Source: Paenibacillus senegalensis JC66
Lineage (GTDB): Bacteria > Bacillota > Bacilli > Paenibacillales > NBRC-103111
DNA length: 64,000 nt
Direction of reading: 5' to 3'
Assembly: GCF_000285515.1 (NCBI RefSeq)
Contig: NZ_HE610957.1
Location: 71,294 to 135,293 of the forward strand
Below the pieces are notes generated by a model. It made no database searches, had not been told where the DNA came from, and was given only the letters and a program-made list of their open reading frames with translations. Shown in pieces: positions 8,252-16,315 of the stretch; within the stretch, counting starts at the first letter, position 1, and each line of letters opens with the position of its first letter. Made by a program: the position numbers and the translations under genes.

Positions 8252-9346
8252 TTAAACAAACAAGCCTAGCTCGAAAGGCTCGCTGATTCTCTTTGCGTAC
8301 TGATTTCGATGAGATGCCATTTTTTCCACAATTTGCGTTCGTTCGCTCGCAAGTTGTTCCTCCAATGTTAGGATGTGCTCCTTGATTTGCTCAGAATCGG
8401 TGGGAACCACATAATCCTCTAATTCTACGGATTTGGCAAAGTCAAATACTTTAAACCGATAGCCAAGGGCAATAAATGGCACTGCCGCTGCTAAAGAAAG
8501 ATAATTGGAATGAAGTTTGAAATTAATGGTGAACGAGAAATCTTGAAGCAGAGACATGAGTTCATTCTGATTATACAGAGTAGGGTCGTATACGACCGTT
8601 CCGCTGCCGCGGATTCGGGCATATAGTCTTTCGGTCGCCTCCCGATCAGCGTTCCACAATAAGTAGAAATAGACGGCGTACCCTTGGCGGAGCAATTCCT
8701 GCAGCGCCTGCGCCAGCTCATCCTCCACTTTCAATTCGTCGGCACCATATAGGCGGTTGAATGTTGTCCCCCAATTCACGCCAATGATTGGTTGATTCCC
8801 GGACAAGCTCCCGCGTTTCTCAACCTTACTCATATCCGGCATCAGTAGGAAGGCAGGGTCACCGCTTAGTTCTACGTGCTCATGCTTCACACCTAATCGT
8901 TCTAACAGCGATAAAGTGTACGGTCCCCTGACACCTGCCCAAGCGCAAGCTTTAAAAACTTCCCTCACCTTATCCTTCCATCCTGCGGAGACGGGCAGAA
9001 AGAGCTCATCATTATTCGCAAGTGCGGGGATATAGGAGCGAGGAACCCAATCGATTCCGGAACCCCATATCATCGTTTTTTTACCAAGACTAACTGAACT
9101 GAGCAACGCATCAATCACATATTCGTCAATTAAGCGCTGCGGCCCGCTAAGAACCGATCCCCCGCCAAGAACAATCAGGTCATAAGAAGCTAGCGGAGCG
9201 TTAGCCAAATAATGCTGTTCATTGTTTACGACATCGATTGCATACGTATTTCCCAATTCGGAAGCCTTTTGCTTAAACAGATCAAACATTAATTCATCGC
9301 CCAGATTGCGGTATCCAATCCATCCGATGTAAAGAACCTTCTTCAA
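8252..9346 (-). CDS. Polysaccharide pyruvyltransferase family protein
   Basis: A 364-residue enzyme of the CsaB/PssK family, which transfers pyruvate from PEP to a sugar as a ketal, or acts as a related glycan-modifying enzyme. Motifs seen: YIGWIGYRNLGDELMFDLF (residues 5-23, the family's N-terminal GN-GDE signature), LIVLGGGSVLSGP, SGIDWVP, WAGVRGPYTLSLLERLG, GVNWGTTFN, and INFKLHSNYLSLAAAVPFIA (the H-x-x-x-x-A signature), then GYRFKVFDFA. The start is TTG at 9346 after AGGAGGATGAACAA; the ATG inside that site closes after two codons. First gene of the operon; a decayed relative is at 1408-1886. Pyruvylated sugars on spore surfaces can act as attachment or recognition epitopes. Confidence 0.82.
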   Translation of the reverse strand: MKKVLYIGWIGYRNLGDELMFDLFKQKASELGNTYAIDVVNNEQHYLANAPLASYDLIVLGGGSVLSGPQRLIDEYVIDALLSSVSLGKKTMIWGSGIDWVPRSYIPALANNDELFLPVSAGWKDKVREVFKACAWAGVRGPYTLSLLERLGVKHEHVELSGDPAFLLMPDMSKVEKRGSLSGNQPIIGVNWGTTFNRLYGADELKVEDELAQALQELLRQGYAVYFYLLWNADREATERLYARIRGSGTVVYDPTLYNQNELMSLLQDFSFTINFKLHSNYLSLAAAVPFIALGYRFKVFDFAKSVELEDYVVPTDSEQIKEHILTLEEQLASERTQIVEKMASHRNQYAKRISEPFELGLFV

Positions 9347-9456
9347 TTGTTCATCCTCCTAATAAAGCTAGCTAATCTGATGATTGCCATGACCAGTCTG
9401 ACAAAAACTGCTTTAAAGCTTGCGTGTCATCGTAATAGAATAACGTTACTTGTTTA

Positions 9457-9762
9457 TCAGTTATTACTCAATAGTGATAACACATGTTTAAGTTTGGATT
9501 CCAGGATAAGCTCTTCCTTAAACACCGTCTCCAACATCTCTCTAGCGCTATCATTAACCGCCAAAATCTCCTTGATGCCAAACCCTGGATTCGTCACACA
9601 GGGCAATGTCCCCAGAGCGTACTGGATTTTCTCGCCTTCCGCATTGATAATATGGGCCAGACCCAGTTCCTCCATAGCTATCGACGCAAGCAATAAATTG
9701 ATGGCCTGATCCCGGGAGAGGGAAATATTTGGCGTAATATTGGGCAAATTTGGGTTGGACAA
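9457..9762 (-). CDS. Stand-alone head-module protein matching the collagen protein's N-terminus
   Basis: A 101-residue protein with no signal peptide, almost the same as residues 1-95 of the collagen-like protein: [37 protein letters not shown] and YALGTL are shared, and the tail is helical ([20 protein letters not shown]). I take TTG 9762 as start because it aligns with the TTG of the collagen gene and follows AGGAGGAG; the in-frame upstream codon at 9780 is the site itself. A sigma-K type promoter precedes it. There is no collagen part, so it may be a base-layer or anchoring partner of the fibre. I know of no assigned function. Confidence 0.75.
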   Translation of the reverse strand: MSNPNLPNITPNISLSRDQAINLLLASIAMEELGLAHIINAEGEKIQYALGTLPCVTNPGFGIKEILAVNDSAREMLETVFKEELILESKLKHVLSLLSNN

Positions 9763-9795
9763 AACGACTCCTCCTAGCATGAATAGCTCACATTG

Positions 9796-9823
9796 TAGCT
9801 TATGCCGTATATTCCGCCAATGT
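9796..9823 (-). promoter_or_regulatory. Sigma-K type promoter of the head-module gene
   Basis: On the minus strand: AC (complement of 9822-9823), 17 bases, then CATAAGCTA (complement of 9796-9804). It lies 34 bases before the TTG start, and may also serve the pyruvyltransferase operon by read-through, since no own promoter was seen there. Confidence 0.62.
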
Positions 9824-9937
9824 TAAAAATTCGTACGTTTATTTTCTGCTAAGGAAGGAATGACCCTTTCGGTAACCACATAAACATGGTTAGGGCGTTT
9901 AGATGCATCCATAGCTGGACAAAGGGAGAGGAGAAGC

Positions 9938-11039
9938 ATGAAGCGGCTATCGCTATGCATGATTGTCAGGAATGAAGAGCGGCATATTCGACGCTGCCTG
10001 GAAAGTATGGGGAATGTAGCGGACGAAATAGTGGTGGTTGACACCGGTTCCACCGATCGCACTGTGGAAATTTGTCAGAGCTTTGGTGCAGAGGTACATG
10101 TATTCCCCTGGAACGACAGTTTTGCAGATGCGCGTAATTATGGTCTTGAGCGGGCAGCGGGCGAGTGGATTATTTATTTGGATGCTGATGAGGAATTAGA
10201 GACTGGGGACCGCCCCAAGCTCAAAGATGCAATTATTAGCCAGGAGGCCGATTTGCTGGCGGTTCGCATACTGAATTACAGCGGCAAAACGCCTGATCTT
10301 AATGATGCATATTTTATCGAGCAGTACCGGATTTTCCGCAAAGGACTTGGACTTCAGTTCAAACAGGACATTCATGAAATGCTAAATGTGGAAGAGACGC
10401 GTCAGCGGCTTACCGCTGCTAGTCTTCCTATCACTATTCACCACTACGGTTATCTTGAGCAAGCAGCCGAATTAAAACGAAAGCATATGCGTAATTTGCG
10501 CATTTTGGAGAAGGAGATGGCCAAACCGGAACATAGTCCATGGATCGAATACCATGCAGCAAGCGAGTACTACCGGATTGGAAAATACGAAACCGCTCTT
10601 CGGTATGTTAATCAAGCGATCCTGATGTTTCTTCAGGCGGGTACGCTGCCTCCATCACTGCTGTATAAGTTGAAGTATGAGATGCTGCTATCGCCCGACA
10701 AGGCTCATCAGGCACTGGCAACGATTGATTTTGCGATCCAGAATGTATCCCGACTATGTTGATTTGTATTATTCCAAGGGGATTCTTCTATATTTGGTAC
10801 AGCGATACAAGGAAGCAGTGAATACATTCGAGCACTGTTTAACCATGGGTGAATCAAACCTGCGCCATCTGACGATGAACGGGGCAGGCAGTTTTAGAGC
10901 ATGGCATTATATGGGGAAGTGCTGGGCGGAGCTTGGAAATTGGAAGAAAGCGGAGAAATGCTATATTCAATCCTTGGAGCTGGCCCCGACATTTGCCGAA
11001 GCAGCCGCTGATTTGCATAATCTGAGGGGTGATCACTAG
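9938..11039 (+). pseudogene. Frameshifted family 2 glycosyltransferase with TPR region
   Basis: A 366-residue protein if one base is removed near 10742. The first part opens at ATG 9938 after GAGAGGAG and reads LSLCMIVRNEERHIRRCLES, VVDTGSTDRT and IIYLDADEEL, the GT2 core with DXD. At 10742 the frame breaks (IDFAIQN, then stop at 10760). In the next frame MYPDYVDLYYSKGILLYLVQ and later ELGNWKKAEKCYIQSLELAP continue as TPR repeats to the stop at 11037. The halves join naturally because AIQ-YPDYVDLYY is normal TPR spacing. It is a paralogue of the protein at 293, including the fused TPR region. It stands upstream of the head-module operon and divergent from 9762. Confidence 0.75.
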
Positions 11040-11140
11040 TCCCGCAAATTTGCTGGCGCTTCTAATTTCGCATCAAGGCATAACTAGTTTTGACATGAAT
11101 TTGAATTTAAGGTCTAAATTCAAAGATTTCCCCGTATAAT

Positions 11141-11167
11141 ACAATAATCCCATAATTTCATACGTTT
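11141..11167 (+). promoter_or_regulatory. Likely sigma-K type promoter of the head-module operon
   Basis: AC at 11141-11142, 16 bases, then CATACGTTT at 11159-11167. The last base departs from CATAnnnTA. It is 39 bases before the ATG at 11206. A TATAAT-like box also occurs at 11135-11140. Confidence 0.45.
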
Positions 11168-11205
11168 ACATGGAGTCTTAAATAAATATGACCGGTGAGG
11201 GGGTT

Positions 11206-11502
11206 ATGAATATGGAATATCCTCCTGATTTGACGTCTCAACCGACTATTTCCTCTTTAATCGCCTCGATCGCTCTGGAGAGGCTTTCGATTGTCGAGGC
11301 TGTCCATGCGGAAACGGAGAAGCTGTACAGCAAGACGGACGCAGTTGTATCCGGGGCACCCTATTCCGAGAAAGTGGAGGACCTGCTTCAGCTTAACGAT
11401 CATTTGGACGTCATCATGAAAGCCGTCATCAGCAAGGAAATTTACATTGAAGGAATTATGGAGATTATCGATAAAATTGTTGAGAAATCAGCAGCAAGGT
11501 AA
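11206..11502 (+). CDS. Small helical protein, divergent head-module family
   Basis: A 98-residue protein without signal peptide. The core SLIASIALERLSIVEAVHAE, then TEKLYSK, follows the same plan as the collagen protein's head (SIAMEE, then a second helix ending in AE.EK), and the C-terminal part (LLQLNDHLDVIMKAVISKEI) matches the second helical hairpin. The proline-asparagine leader is replaced by EYPPDLTSQPT. ATG 11206 follows GGTGAGG; ATG 11212 is the alternative. First gene of a close-packed run of small proteins ending in the MBL-fold gene. Function unknown; probably a spore-surface structural protein. Confidence 0.65.
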   Translation: MNMEYPPDLTSQPTISSLIASIALERLSIVEAVHAETEKLYSKTDAVVSGAPYSEKVEDLLQLNDHLDVIMKAVISKEIYIEGIMEIIDKIVEKSAAR

Positions 11503-11524
11503 AAGGGAAAGGAGCAAACCAAAC

Positions 11525-11857
11525 ATGTCATTGCCTAATGTTCCGGATATTGATCCGAATATCACGATAAGGCGGGAGGATGCGATCAATCTGCTGCTAA
11601 CTTCCATTGCGATGGAAGAGATTGGCCTTTCCCATATTATAGAAGCCGAGGGAGAAAAAATTCAGAGGGTGGTCAATGACCGGAGCCTATCTTTTTGCGA
11701 TGTATTAAAGATCAATGACAGTGTGGAACGCATTCTGAGAAACGTCATCCGAAACCAGATGCTGCTGCAGTTTAAGCTGGAAGATGTCCTTAAACTCGAC
11801 GCGAAATTGACTGGCGAACTACTGGAAGAATTGGAGGTTGAGGAATATGAGGAGTAA
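11525..11857 (+). CDS. Head-module protein, close paralogue of the collagen protein's N-terminus
   Basis: A 110-residue acidic-tailed protein. It has the full module: LPNVPDIDPNITIRREDA, then SIAMEEIGLSHIIEAEGEK, then VLKINDSVERILRNVIRNQM. The collagen repeats are absent and it ends with an acidic tail (LEELEVEEYEE). ATG 11525 follows GGGAAAGGAG. It lies 22 bases after the previous gene and 60 before the next, so the run is one operon. The head may self-associate or bind the spore coat while the collagen protein provides the filament; this is inference. Confidence 0.75.
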   Translation: MSLPNVPDIDPNITIRREDAINLLLTSIAMEEIGLSHIIEAEGEKIQRVVNDRSLSFCDVLKINDSVERILRNVIRNQMLLQFKLEDVLKLDAKLTGELLEELEVEEYEE

Positions 11858-11916
11858 CGAGAATTTGTTGGATGCCTCACCTAAAAACCAGGAGAGGTTC
11901 AAGCCAAGGGGGGACT

Positions 11917-12282
11917 ATGATGTCTTCAGTGGACGACAATAAATCTAGTCTGTCTTGCACTTACGACCAGGCAATGGTTAACCTGCTTCAATCCATTGCC
12001 AAGGAAGAAGAATCGATCTCCAAGCTAATACGGACCGAATCGGATAAAGCCATGGCTTTCACAGGTAAAAAACTGGATTTCCCTACCCATCCGTCGAATT
12101 CTGAAATTATCCAATACAACCAGACTTTGATCCATCTTCTAGATTCCGTTCTGATGTCCAAGTGGCTGCTGATGAAAAAGCTGGATATGGTGCTGCACCA
12201 TCGAACTGAAGCTCATGGAGTGCAGCTTGACGAAGATTATCAAGCACTGGATGATATGGAAGATTTGAGGATCGATTATTAA
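11917..12282 (+). CDS. Small helical protein, divergent head-module family
   Basis: A 121-residue protein. The core YDQAMVNLLQSIAKEEESIS, followed by KLIRTESDKAM, has the same NLL-SIA-EE plan as its neighbours, and NQTLIHLLDSVLMSKWLLMK fits the second hairpin. The leader is serine-rich instead of the NPN type, and the tail is acidic (DEDYQALDDMEDL). Two adjacent ATGs (11917, 11920) follow AAGGGGGG; either may be used. Third of three consecutive small genes. No known function. Confidence 0.65.
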   Translation: MMSSVDDNKSSLSCTYDQAMVNLLQSIAKEEESISKLIRTESDKAMAFTGKKLDFPTHPSNSEIIQYNQTLIHLLDSVLMSKWLLMKKLDMVLHHRTEAHGVQLDEDYQALDDMEDLRIDY

Positions 12283-12305
12283 ATGCCGTAGCAGAGGATA
12301 CCCCT

Positions 12306-12854
12306 ATGAAGACAATAAACTTTGACCCTTCACTTCTTCACTTGACAAGAGCTCTTTTGCATCTTATCCAGGGGTTGATGCAGGCAGACTTGAAGAAGAA
12401 TGAGAGAGCGTTACTGGAATATCAAATCGTCACCCTGCTGCAAACAACAATTCAGTTTCATTCGTTGTCAGCCCGGATCTTGAGCGTGCTGAAGCGGCTG
12501 GTTCATAAACCGCGGCCGTACAATGGGAGTGAAACTCATATACCGTATACGGAATTGACATACATAATAACGTTAATTACGGAACAAACCGAGCGGGTTG
12601 CGGAAGCGGATGAATCGGAATTCAATATGCAGCTGACGGAATGCCTCGAAGCTTTACATCGATTCTATGCGGAGGATTCTACTGCAAGATACGCTTCGCA
12701 GCCATTAACAATCCCCCTGAAGAAAAAAATTGAGCCTGAAACAAGAAAGCCTGTCTCGGGATCAGCTGCAAACGCGGCTCCTGTCCTCCTAATTCCAAGA
12801 GAAATAATCAGGGTCAAGATCGGCCATCAATCGTTTAGTAAAGAGATTCCATAA
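12306..12854 (+). CDS. Unrecognised helical protein in the spore-surface operon
   Basis: A 182-residue protein I do not recognise. The first 70 residues are strongly helical and leucine-rich (LLHLTRALLHLIQGLMQADL, then LLEYQIVTLLQTTIQFHSLS), residues about 85-130 are another helical region, and the C-terminus is a proline/alanine-rich linker ending in a short VLLIPREIIRVKIG segment. There is no signal peptide or membrane segment. It lies 23 bases after the last head-module gene and about 50 bases before the MBL-fold gene, so it shares their transcript. Confidence 0.55.
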   Translation: MKTINFDPSLLHLTRALLHLIQGLMQADLKKNERALLEYQIVTLLQTTIQFHSLSARILSVLKRLVHKPRPYNGSETHIPYTELTYIITLITEQTERVAEADESEFNMQLTECLEALHRFYAEDSTARYASQPLTIPLKKKIEPETRKPVSGSAANAAPVLLIPREIIRVKIGHQSFSKEIP

Positions 12855-12905
12855 AGGAACCCGGCGGAGCTTGCTGAAGTAGGGAGCTTAGCGGAGGTGA
12901 AACGC

Positions 12906-13817
12906 TTGTACGATATACAGCTAATACATATATACGGCTCCAGCTATTTCTGTTCTGGAAAATACGCGGTAGGAGTTTATTTGGATAAATCGAGCAAATC
13001 CGCTATTTTGGTTGATTCTGGTCCTGACGAGCATAGCGCGAGGGCGATTGACCAACAAATTGCCGATCAAGGCTACCGGATCTCTGCTATCCTTCATACG
13101 CATGGTCATCGCAACAATTATGGGGGAGACCGCTATTTCATTGAACGCTACCCTGAGGTGAGGATTTATTCTACAGCAGCGGCTCTGTCTTGGATGACTC
13201 ACCCCGACTTGGAGGCCATCTGTTGCGGTGAAATTCCTTCGTTTTATAAAAACAGGGAGATGCCACCCGTCACAGATTTGCTGGAGGAACGGGATGGGCC
13301 CTTGCCTATTGAAGGAATTAAATTTAAGGTTATGACACTGCCTGGACATGTTCCTGGGACCGTTGGGTTCGTAAGTCCGGATAATGTGCTTTACTGTGGA
13401 GACGCCGTCTTCGGCGACAAAATATTAAAGAAGCAAAGTTTGCTTCTATATACAGACATTAGCGAAGCCAAGCGCACGTTTCGCAAGTTGGCAGAGGCTG
13501 AACCCAAGGCTTATGTAGTATATCACGGAGGAATCTATTACGAAGTGTCCAAACTGATAGATAAGCATCTAGGCAGGATGAGCCAATTGTTAATGCTTGT
13601 AGAAAGCCGAATTAAACAGAAGCCTGTTACCTTGGAAATGCTGGTCAAACAAATAATGGCACATTTTTCTCTCGAAGACGGTTTGGAACCCTATTCGTTG
13701 ACCTCTCATATTGTGCGGGCCTATGTTGCAGAGTTGCTGGACCTTGATCGGATCAGAGCCAGGGTAAGAGAGGGGACCTTATTCTTTGAATATCGGGAAC
13801 CGAATAATGGATTTTGA
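12906..13817 (+). CDS. MBL-fold protein with degenerate metal site
   Basis: A 303-residue metallo-beta-lactamase fold protein. Family signs are AILVDSGPD, ILHTHGHRNNYGGD, LPGHVPGTVGF and LYCGDAVFG, with a C-terminal winged-helix part as in LACTB2-like hydrolases. The usual HxHxDH metal motif reads HGHRNN here: the Asp and last His are both Asn, so one metal position is probably lost. The remaining His/Asp ligands (GH, GD) are present. I choose TTG 12906 because GGAGGTGA lies 5 bases before it; the GTG at 12897 is part of that site. Last gene of the small-protein operon. It may be a weak hydrolase or a non-catalytic coat protein. Confidence 0.72.
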   Translation: MYDIQLIHIYGSSYFCSGKYAVGVYLDKSSKSAILVDSGPDEHSARAIDQQIADQGYRISAILHTHGHRNNYGGDRYFIERYPEVRIYSTAAALSWMTHPDLEAICCGEIPSFYKNREMPPVTDLLEERDGPLPIEGIKFKVMTLPGHVPGTVGFVSPDNVLYCGDAVFGDKILKKQSLLLYTDISEAKRTFRKLAEAEPKAYVVYHGGIYYEVSKLIDKHLGRMSQLLMLVESRIKQKPVTLEMLVKQIMAHFSLEDGLEPYSLTSHIVRAYVAELLDLDRIRARVREGTLFFEYREPNNGF

Positions 13818-14152
13818 CTATTTCAGCATTTTGCATAAAGTCCTGCGGAGTTTCAAATAAACGAGATAAATCGTACTATACAAAATGCTCATTTGGCAGT
13901 AGGGATAGAATAAAGTTGATAATCTTATTTAACTTCATACAAATACCTATCACGAGGGGATTTAACAATCAATGTTGAATTTCCATTGTTTTTCTAGTAC
14001 TATATTTAAACAAATGTTTAAGAATATTGCAATCGTAATGTCGAGAGTGATTTGTAAAAGTATTTCTTACTCAGAGGGTATCTCCCCTTTTGCGATGATA
14101 GCTTACATTTGCAGCAGAGGTTTGGTTCAGTGTGAAAGGAGAGGGCATTTGT
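13818..14152. other. Intergenic region, no clear features
   Basis: About 335 AT-rich bases. An open frame from 13972 (LNFHCFSSTIFKQMFKNIA) has no ribosome-binding site and no protein-like composition, so I do not call it. No terminator is clear after the MBL-fold gene. Confidence 0.3.
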
Positions 14153-14449
14153 TTGGAAAGGCAAGACGAAGAGCTCACTTGTATGGCTGCGGCGATGTTT
14201 GAAATCTTAAAAACGGTATCCGCTAGAATTTCCGAAATGGAACGTGTGGAGTATTTAGAGTGGGGCCTTTTTTTTCAATGGAATAAGTTAATGGATCTAT
14301 TTATTGAAGGCTGCGGTATTCAGGATGAAATTAAAGTGCAGTTGATGGAAGAGGTTATATTGCCGGGATTGGAAAACGAAATAACAACCGAACAAGTGGT
14401 CGTTGCTATTTTGGATTCTGTCCGCGCTTACAAGGACAGCAGTACCTAA
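14153..14449 (+). CDS. Small hypothetical acidic protein
   Basis: A 98-residue acidic, helical protein I do not recognise (ELTCMAAAMFEILKTVSARI, LEWGLFFQWNKLMDLFIEG, LENEITTEQVVVAILDSVRA). The start is probably TTG 14153, 7 bases after AAAGGAGAGGG; GTG 14132 in the same frame lies before that site. A terminator follows at 14506. No signal peptide or membrane segment. It may be part of the spore-surface set by position only. Confidence 0.55.
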   Translation: MERQDEELTCMAAAMFEILKTVSARISEMERVEYLEWGLFFQWNKLMDLFIEGCGIQDEIKVQLMEEVILPGLENEITTEQVVVAILDSVRAYKDSST

Positions 14450-14505
14450 ACCTTCTTATTTTCATCCTGATTTTTTGATAGAGAGGGGGCCGAAACCCAC
14501 TTTAT

Positions 14506-14545
14506 AAAGAGGTATCACGGCTAAGAGCCGTTGGATCCTCTTTTT
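14506..14545. terminator. Bidirectional terminator
   Basis: AAAGAGGtATC-ACGGCT pairs imperfectly with AGCCGT-TGGATCCTCTTT and is followed by TTTTT on the plus strand. It separates the convergent 14153 gene and AraC gene. Confidence 0.65.
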
Positions 14546-14568
14546 GCGTTGTGCTTTATTTCAAATGC

Positions 14569-15372
14569 CTAAAGGCGTTCGGAAGAGCGGTATTTGGCGG
14601 GTGAAACCCCAAAGCGGGAACGGAATACGCGGTGAAAATAAGAGTAGCTTGCGAATCCGCTCGTTTCCGCGACTTGTTCCAGCTTCATATTGCTGTATTT
14701 CATTCTCTCCAAAGCAGTGTTAAGCCTGACTTCGTTTGCATATTGCACCATTGTTTGATTATAGCACTGCTTGAACAAATGAACGGCTCTAGATACACTC
14801 AGACCTGCGTGGCGTGCTGCTTCCTCAATCCGCAGCGGGGCGGAGGCCGTTGCGTGCTCTTCGATATATCGTTTGAGCCGGAGGGCGATAAAGGCTGTCC
14901 GGTCCATTAGCTGGGTTTCTGTGACGGATCTGTCCAAATACAGACATAGACTCCGCAGCATATAAGCAGCCAGCTCCACGTTTTGTTCATCCGGCCCCCG
15001 CCGCTTTTCCAAAATAAGACTCCGCCATAATCCAAGCAGCTTGTCATCAAAGTCTATGCGGCTAACCGCCGGCCGTTTGCTTCTTCGCCACCAGCTGTCT
15101 ATCCATTCACCTTCGCAAAATAAATAGTAATCGCTGCTGGACAAGCGAGGATTGCCCTCTGCAGCTGTTACTTCGAGAGTATAAATATCCCCCGGCTTCA
15201 GCAGTAACAAATCGCCTGCTTGAAGATGCTGTTTTTCGTCATAATAATAAGCAGTACTGCTGCCTTCCGTTTGCAGTCGGAACAGGTAGCTGTCCACACC
15301 GTTGCGGTAGCTGCTGTGATAAGGCTCCGAATGGCAGGAAAATCCGCAGTGCAGAAGGACCGTATCCTTCAC
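14569..15372 (-). CDS. AraC family transcriptional regulator
   Basis: A 267-residue regulator with an N-terminal cupin-like sensing half (QAGDLLLLKPGDIYTLEV, about residues 50-70) and a C-terminal pair of helix-turn-helix motifs: LRIEEAARHAGLSVSRAVHL and LEQVAETSGFASYSYFHRVF, then RSRFGVSPAKYR. It is divergent from the isomerase/epimerase gene at 15508, with about 135 bases between starts, so it probably controls the two sugar genes 15508 and 16316 in response to a sugar or sugar acid. The ligand is not known. Confidence 0.85.
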   Translation of the reverse strand: MKDTVLLHCGFSCHSEPYHSSYRNGVDSYLFRLQTEGSSTAYYYDEKQHLQAGDLLLLKPGDIYTLEVTAAEGNPRLSSSDYYLFCEGEWIDSWWRRSKRPAVSRIDFDDKLLGLWRSLILEKRRGPDEQNVELAAYMLRSLCLYLDRSVTETQLMDRTAFIALRLKRYIEEHATASAPLRIEEAARHAGLSVSRAVHLFKQCYNQTMVQYANEVRLNTALERMKYSNMKLEQVAETSGFASYSYFHRVFRSRFGVSPAKYRSSERL

Positions 15373-15507
15373 GGTTCATCATTCCTTCCAATAAAAGATA
15401 GCCAAATAGTTCATGTCTTAGGTAGATCAGACATGTTCATTTTACAGCATTTCGGCTATGATATCATCATATTGTGGATTTTATTAGGTAATCGAAGAGG
15501 TGATAGT

Positions 15508-16281
15508 ATGAGAAGAATGGGAATCGGTTTGCAATTGTATACTCTCCGTGAAGAAACAGCTAAAGATTTTAAGGGAACACTGCGCAAGGTAGCAGAGCTG
15601 GGTTATGAAGGTGTAGAGTTTGCAGGCTATGGAGGCATTCCGGCCGGGGAAATGAAAGCGTTATTGGATGAACTCGGACTAAAGGCAATTGGGGCTCATG
15701 TCGGACTTCATTTGTTGAAGGACAATTTGGAGCAGGAAATAGATTATCTCAAGACTATCGGAGCTTCATATATGATTTGTCCTTATGTCAGTCCGGAAGA
15801 GCGCGGTGGCGAAGCGGAATGGAAAGAAAGGTTCGAGCTGCTGGCTAAGGTTGGTGCGGAAGCCCGTAAGCATGGTCTAGTATTTGGCTATCACAACCAT
15901 GATTTCGAATTTACCGGCCATGTCGGGGAGCTTACAATTTTTGACGCTTTATATGAAGCTACAAAACCGGAAGAGGTTCAAGTAGAACTGGATGTATGCT
16001 GGGTTCAGTTTGCCGGACAAGACCCGCTCGCTTATATTGCTAAGTATGCCGGACGTCTTCCGCTTCTGCATCTTAAGGATTTCAGCCGCAAACCGGACGG
16101 TTCAATGGATACTTTACAGCTTGGTCTGGGAGATGTCGATTTGCCCGCCGTCATTCAGGCTTCATCAGATGCCGGAGTAGAATGGCTGATCGTGGAACAG
16201 GATCACTGCCAGCTGCCTCCGCTCGAAAGCGTGGCTAACAGTATACAATGGGTCAAAGAAAATTATTTAACACAATTTTAA
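15508..16281 (+). CDS. Sugar phosphate isomerase/epimerase (xylose isomerase-like TIM barrel)
   Basis: A 257-residue TIM-barrel protein of the AP-endonuclease family 2/IolE type, acting on a small sugar or inositol-like substrate with a divalent metal. Motifs seen: GLQLYTLREET at the start, GYEGVEFAGYGG, GAHVGLH, FGYHNHDFEF (about residue 132), VELDVCWV, LLHLKDF and VEQDHC, which hold the usual Glu/Asp/His metal ligands. ATG 15508 follows GAAGAGGTGAT; in-frame codons further upstream have no site. It is 35 bases before the Gfo/Idh gene and surely cotranscribed with it; such pairs usually oxidise and rearrange the same sugar. Confidence 0.85.
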   Translation: MRRMGIGLQLYTLREETAKDFKGTLRKVAELGYEGVEFAGYGGIPAGEMKALLDELGLKAIGAHVGLHLLKDNLEQEIDYLKTIGASYMICPYVSPEERGGEAEWKERFELLAKVGAEARKHGLVFGYHNHDFEFTGHVGELTIFDALYEATKPEEVQVELDVCWVQFAGQDPLAYIAKYAGRLPLLHLKDFSRKPDGSMDTLQLGLGDVDLPAVIQASSDAGVEWLIVEQDHCQLPPLESVANSIQWVKENYLTQF

Positions 16282-16315
16282 ATGCTTTACCTTTAATGAG
16301 AGGGGAAAATATATA

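Noticed and set aside
13972-14202. 76-residue frame before the small acidic protein
   Set aside because: No ribosome-binding site; it overlaps the better-supported gene starting at 14153 in another frame.
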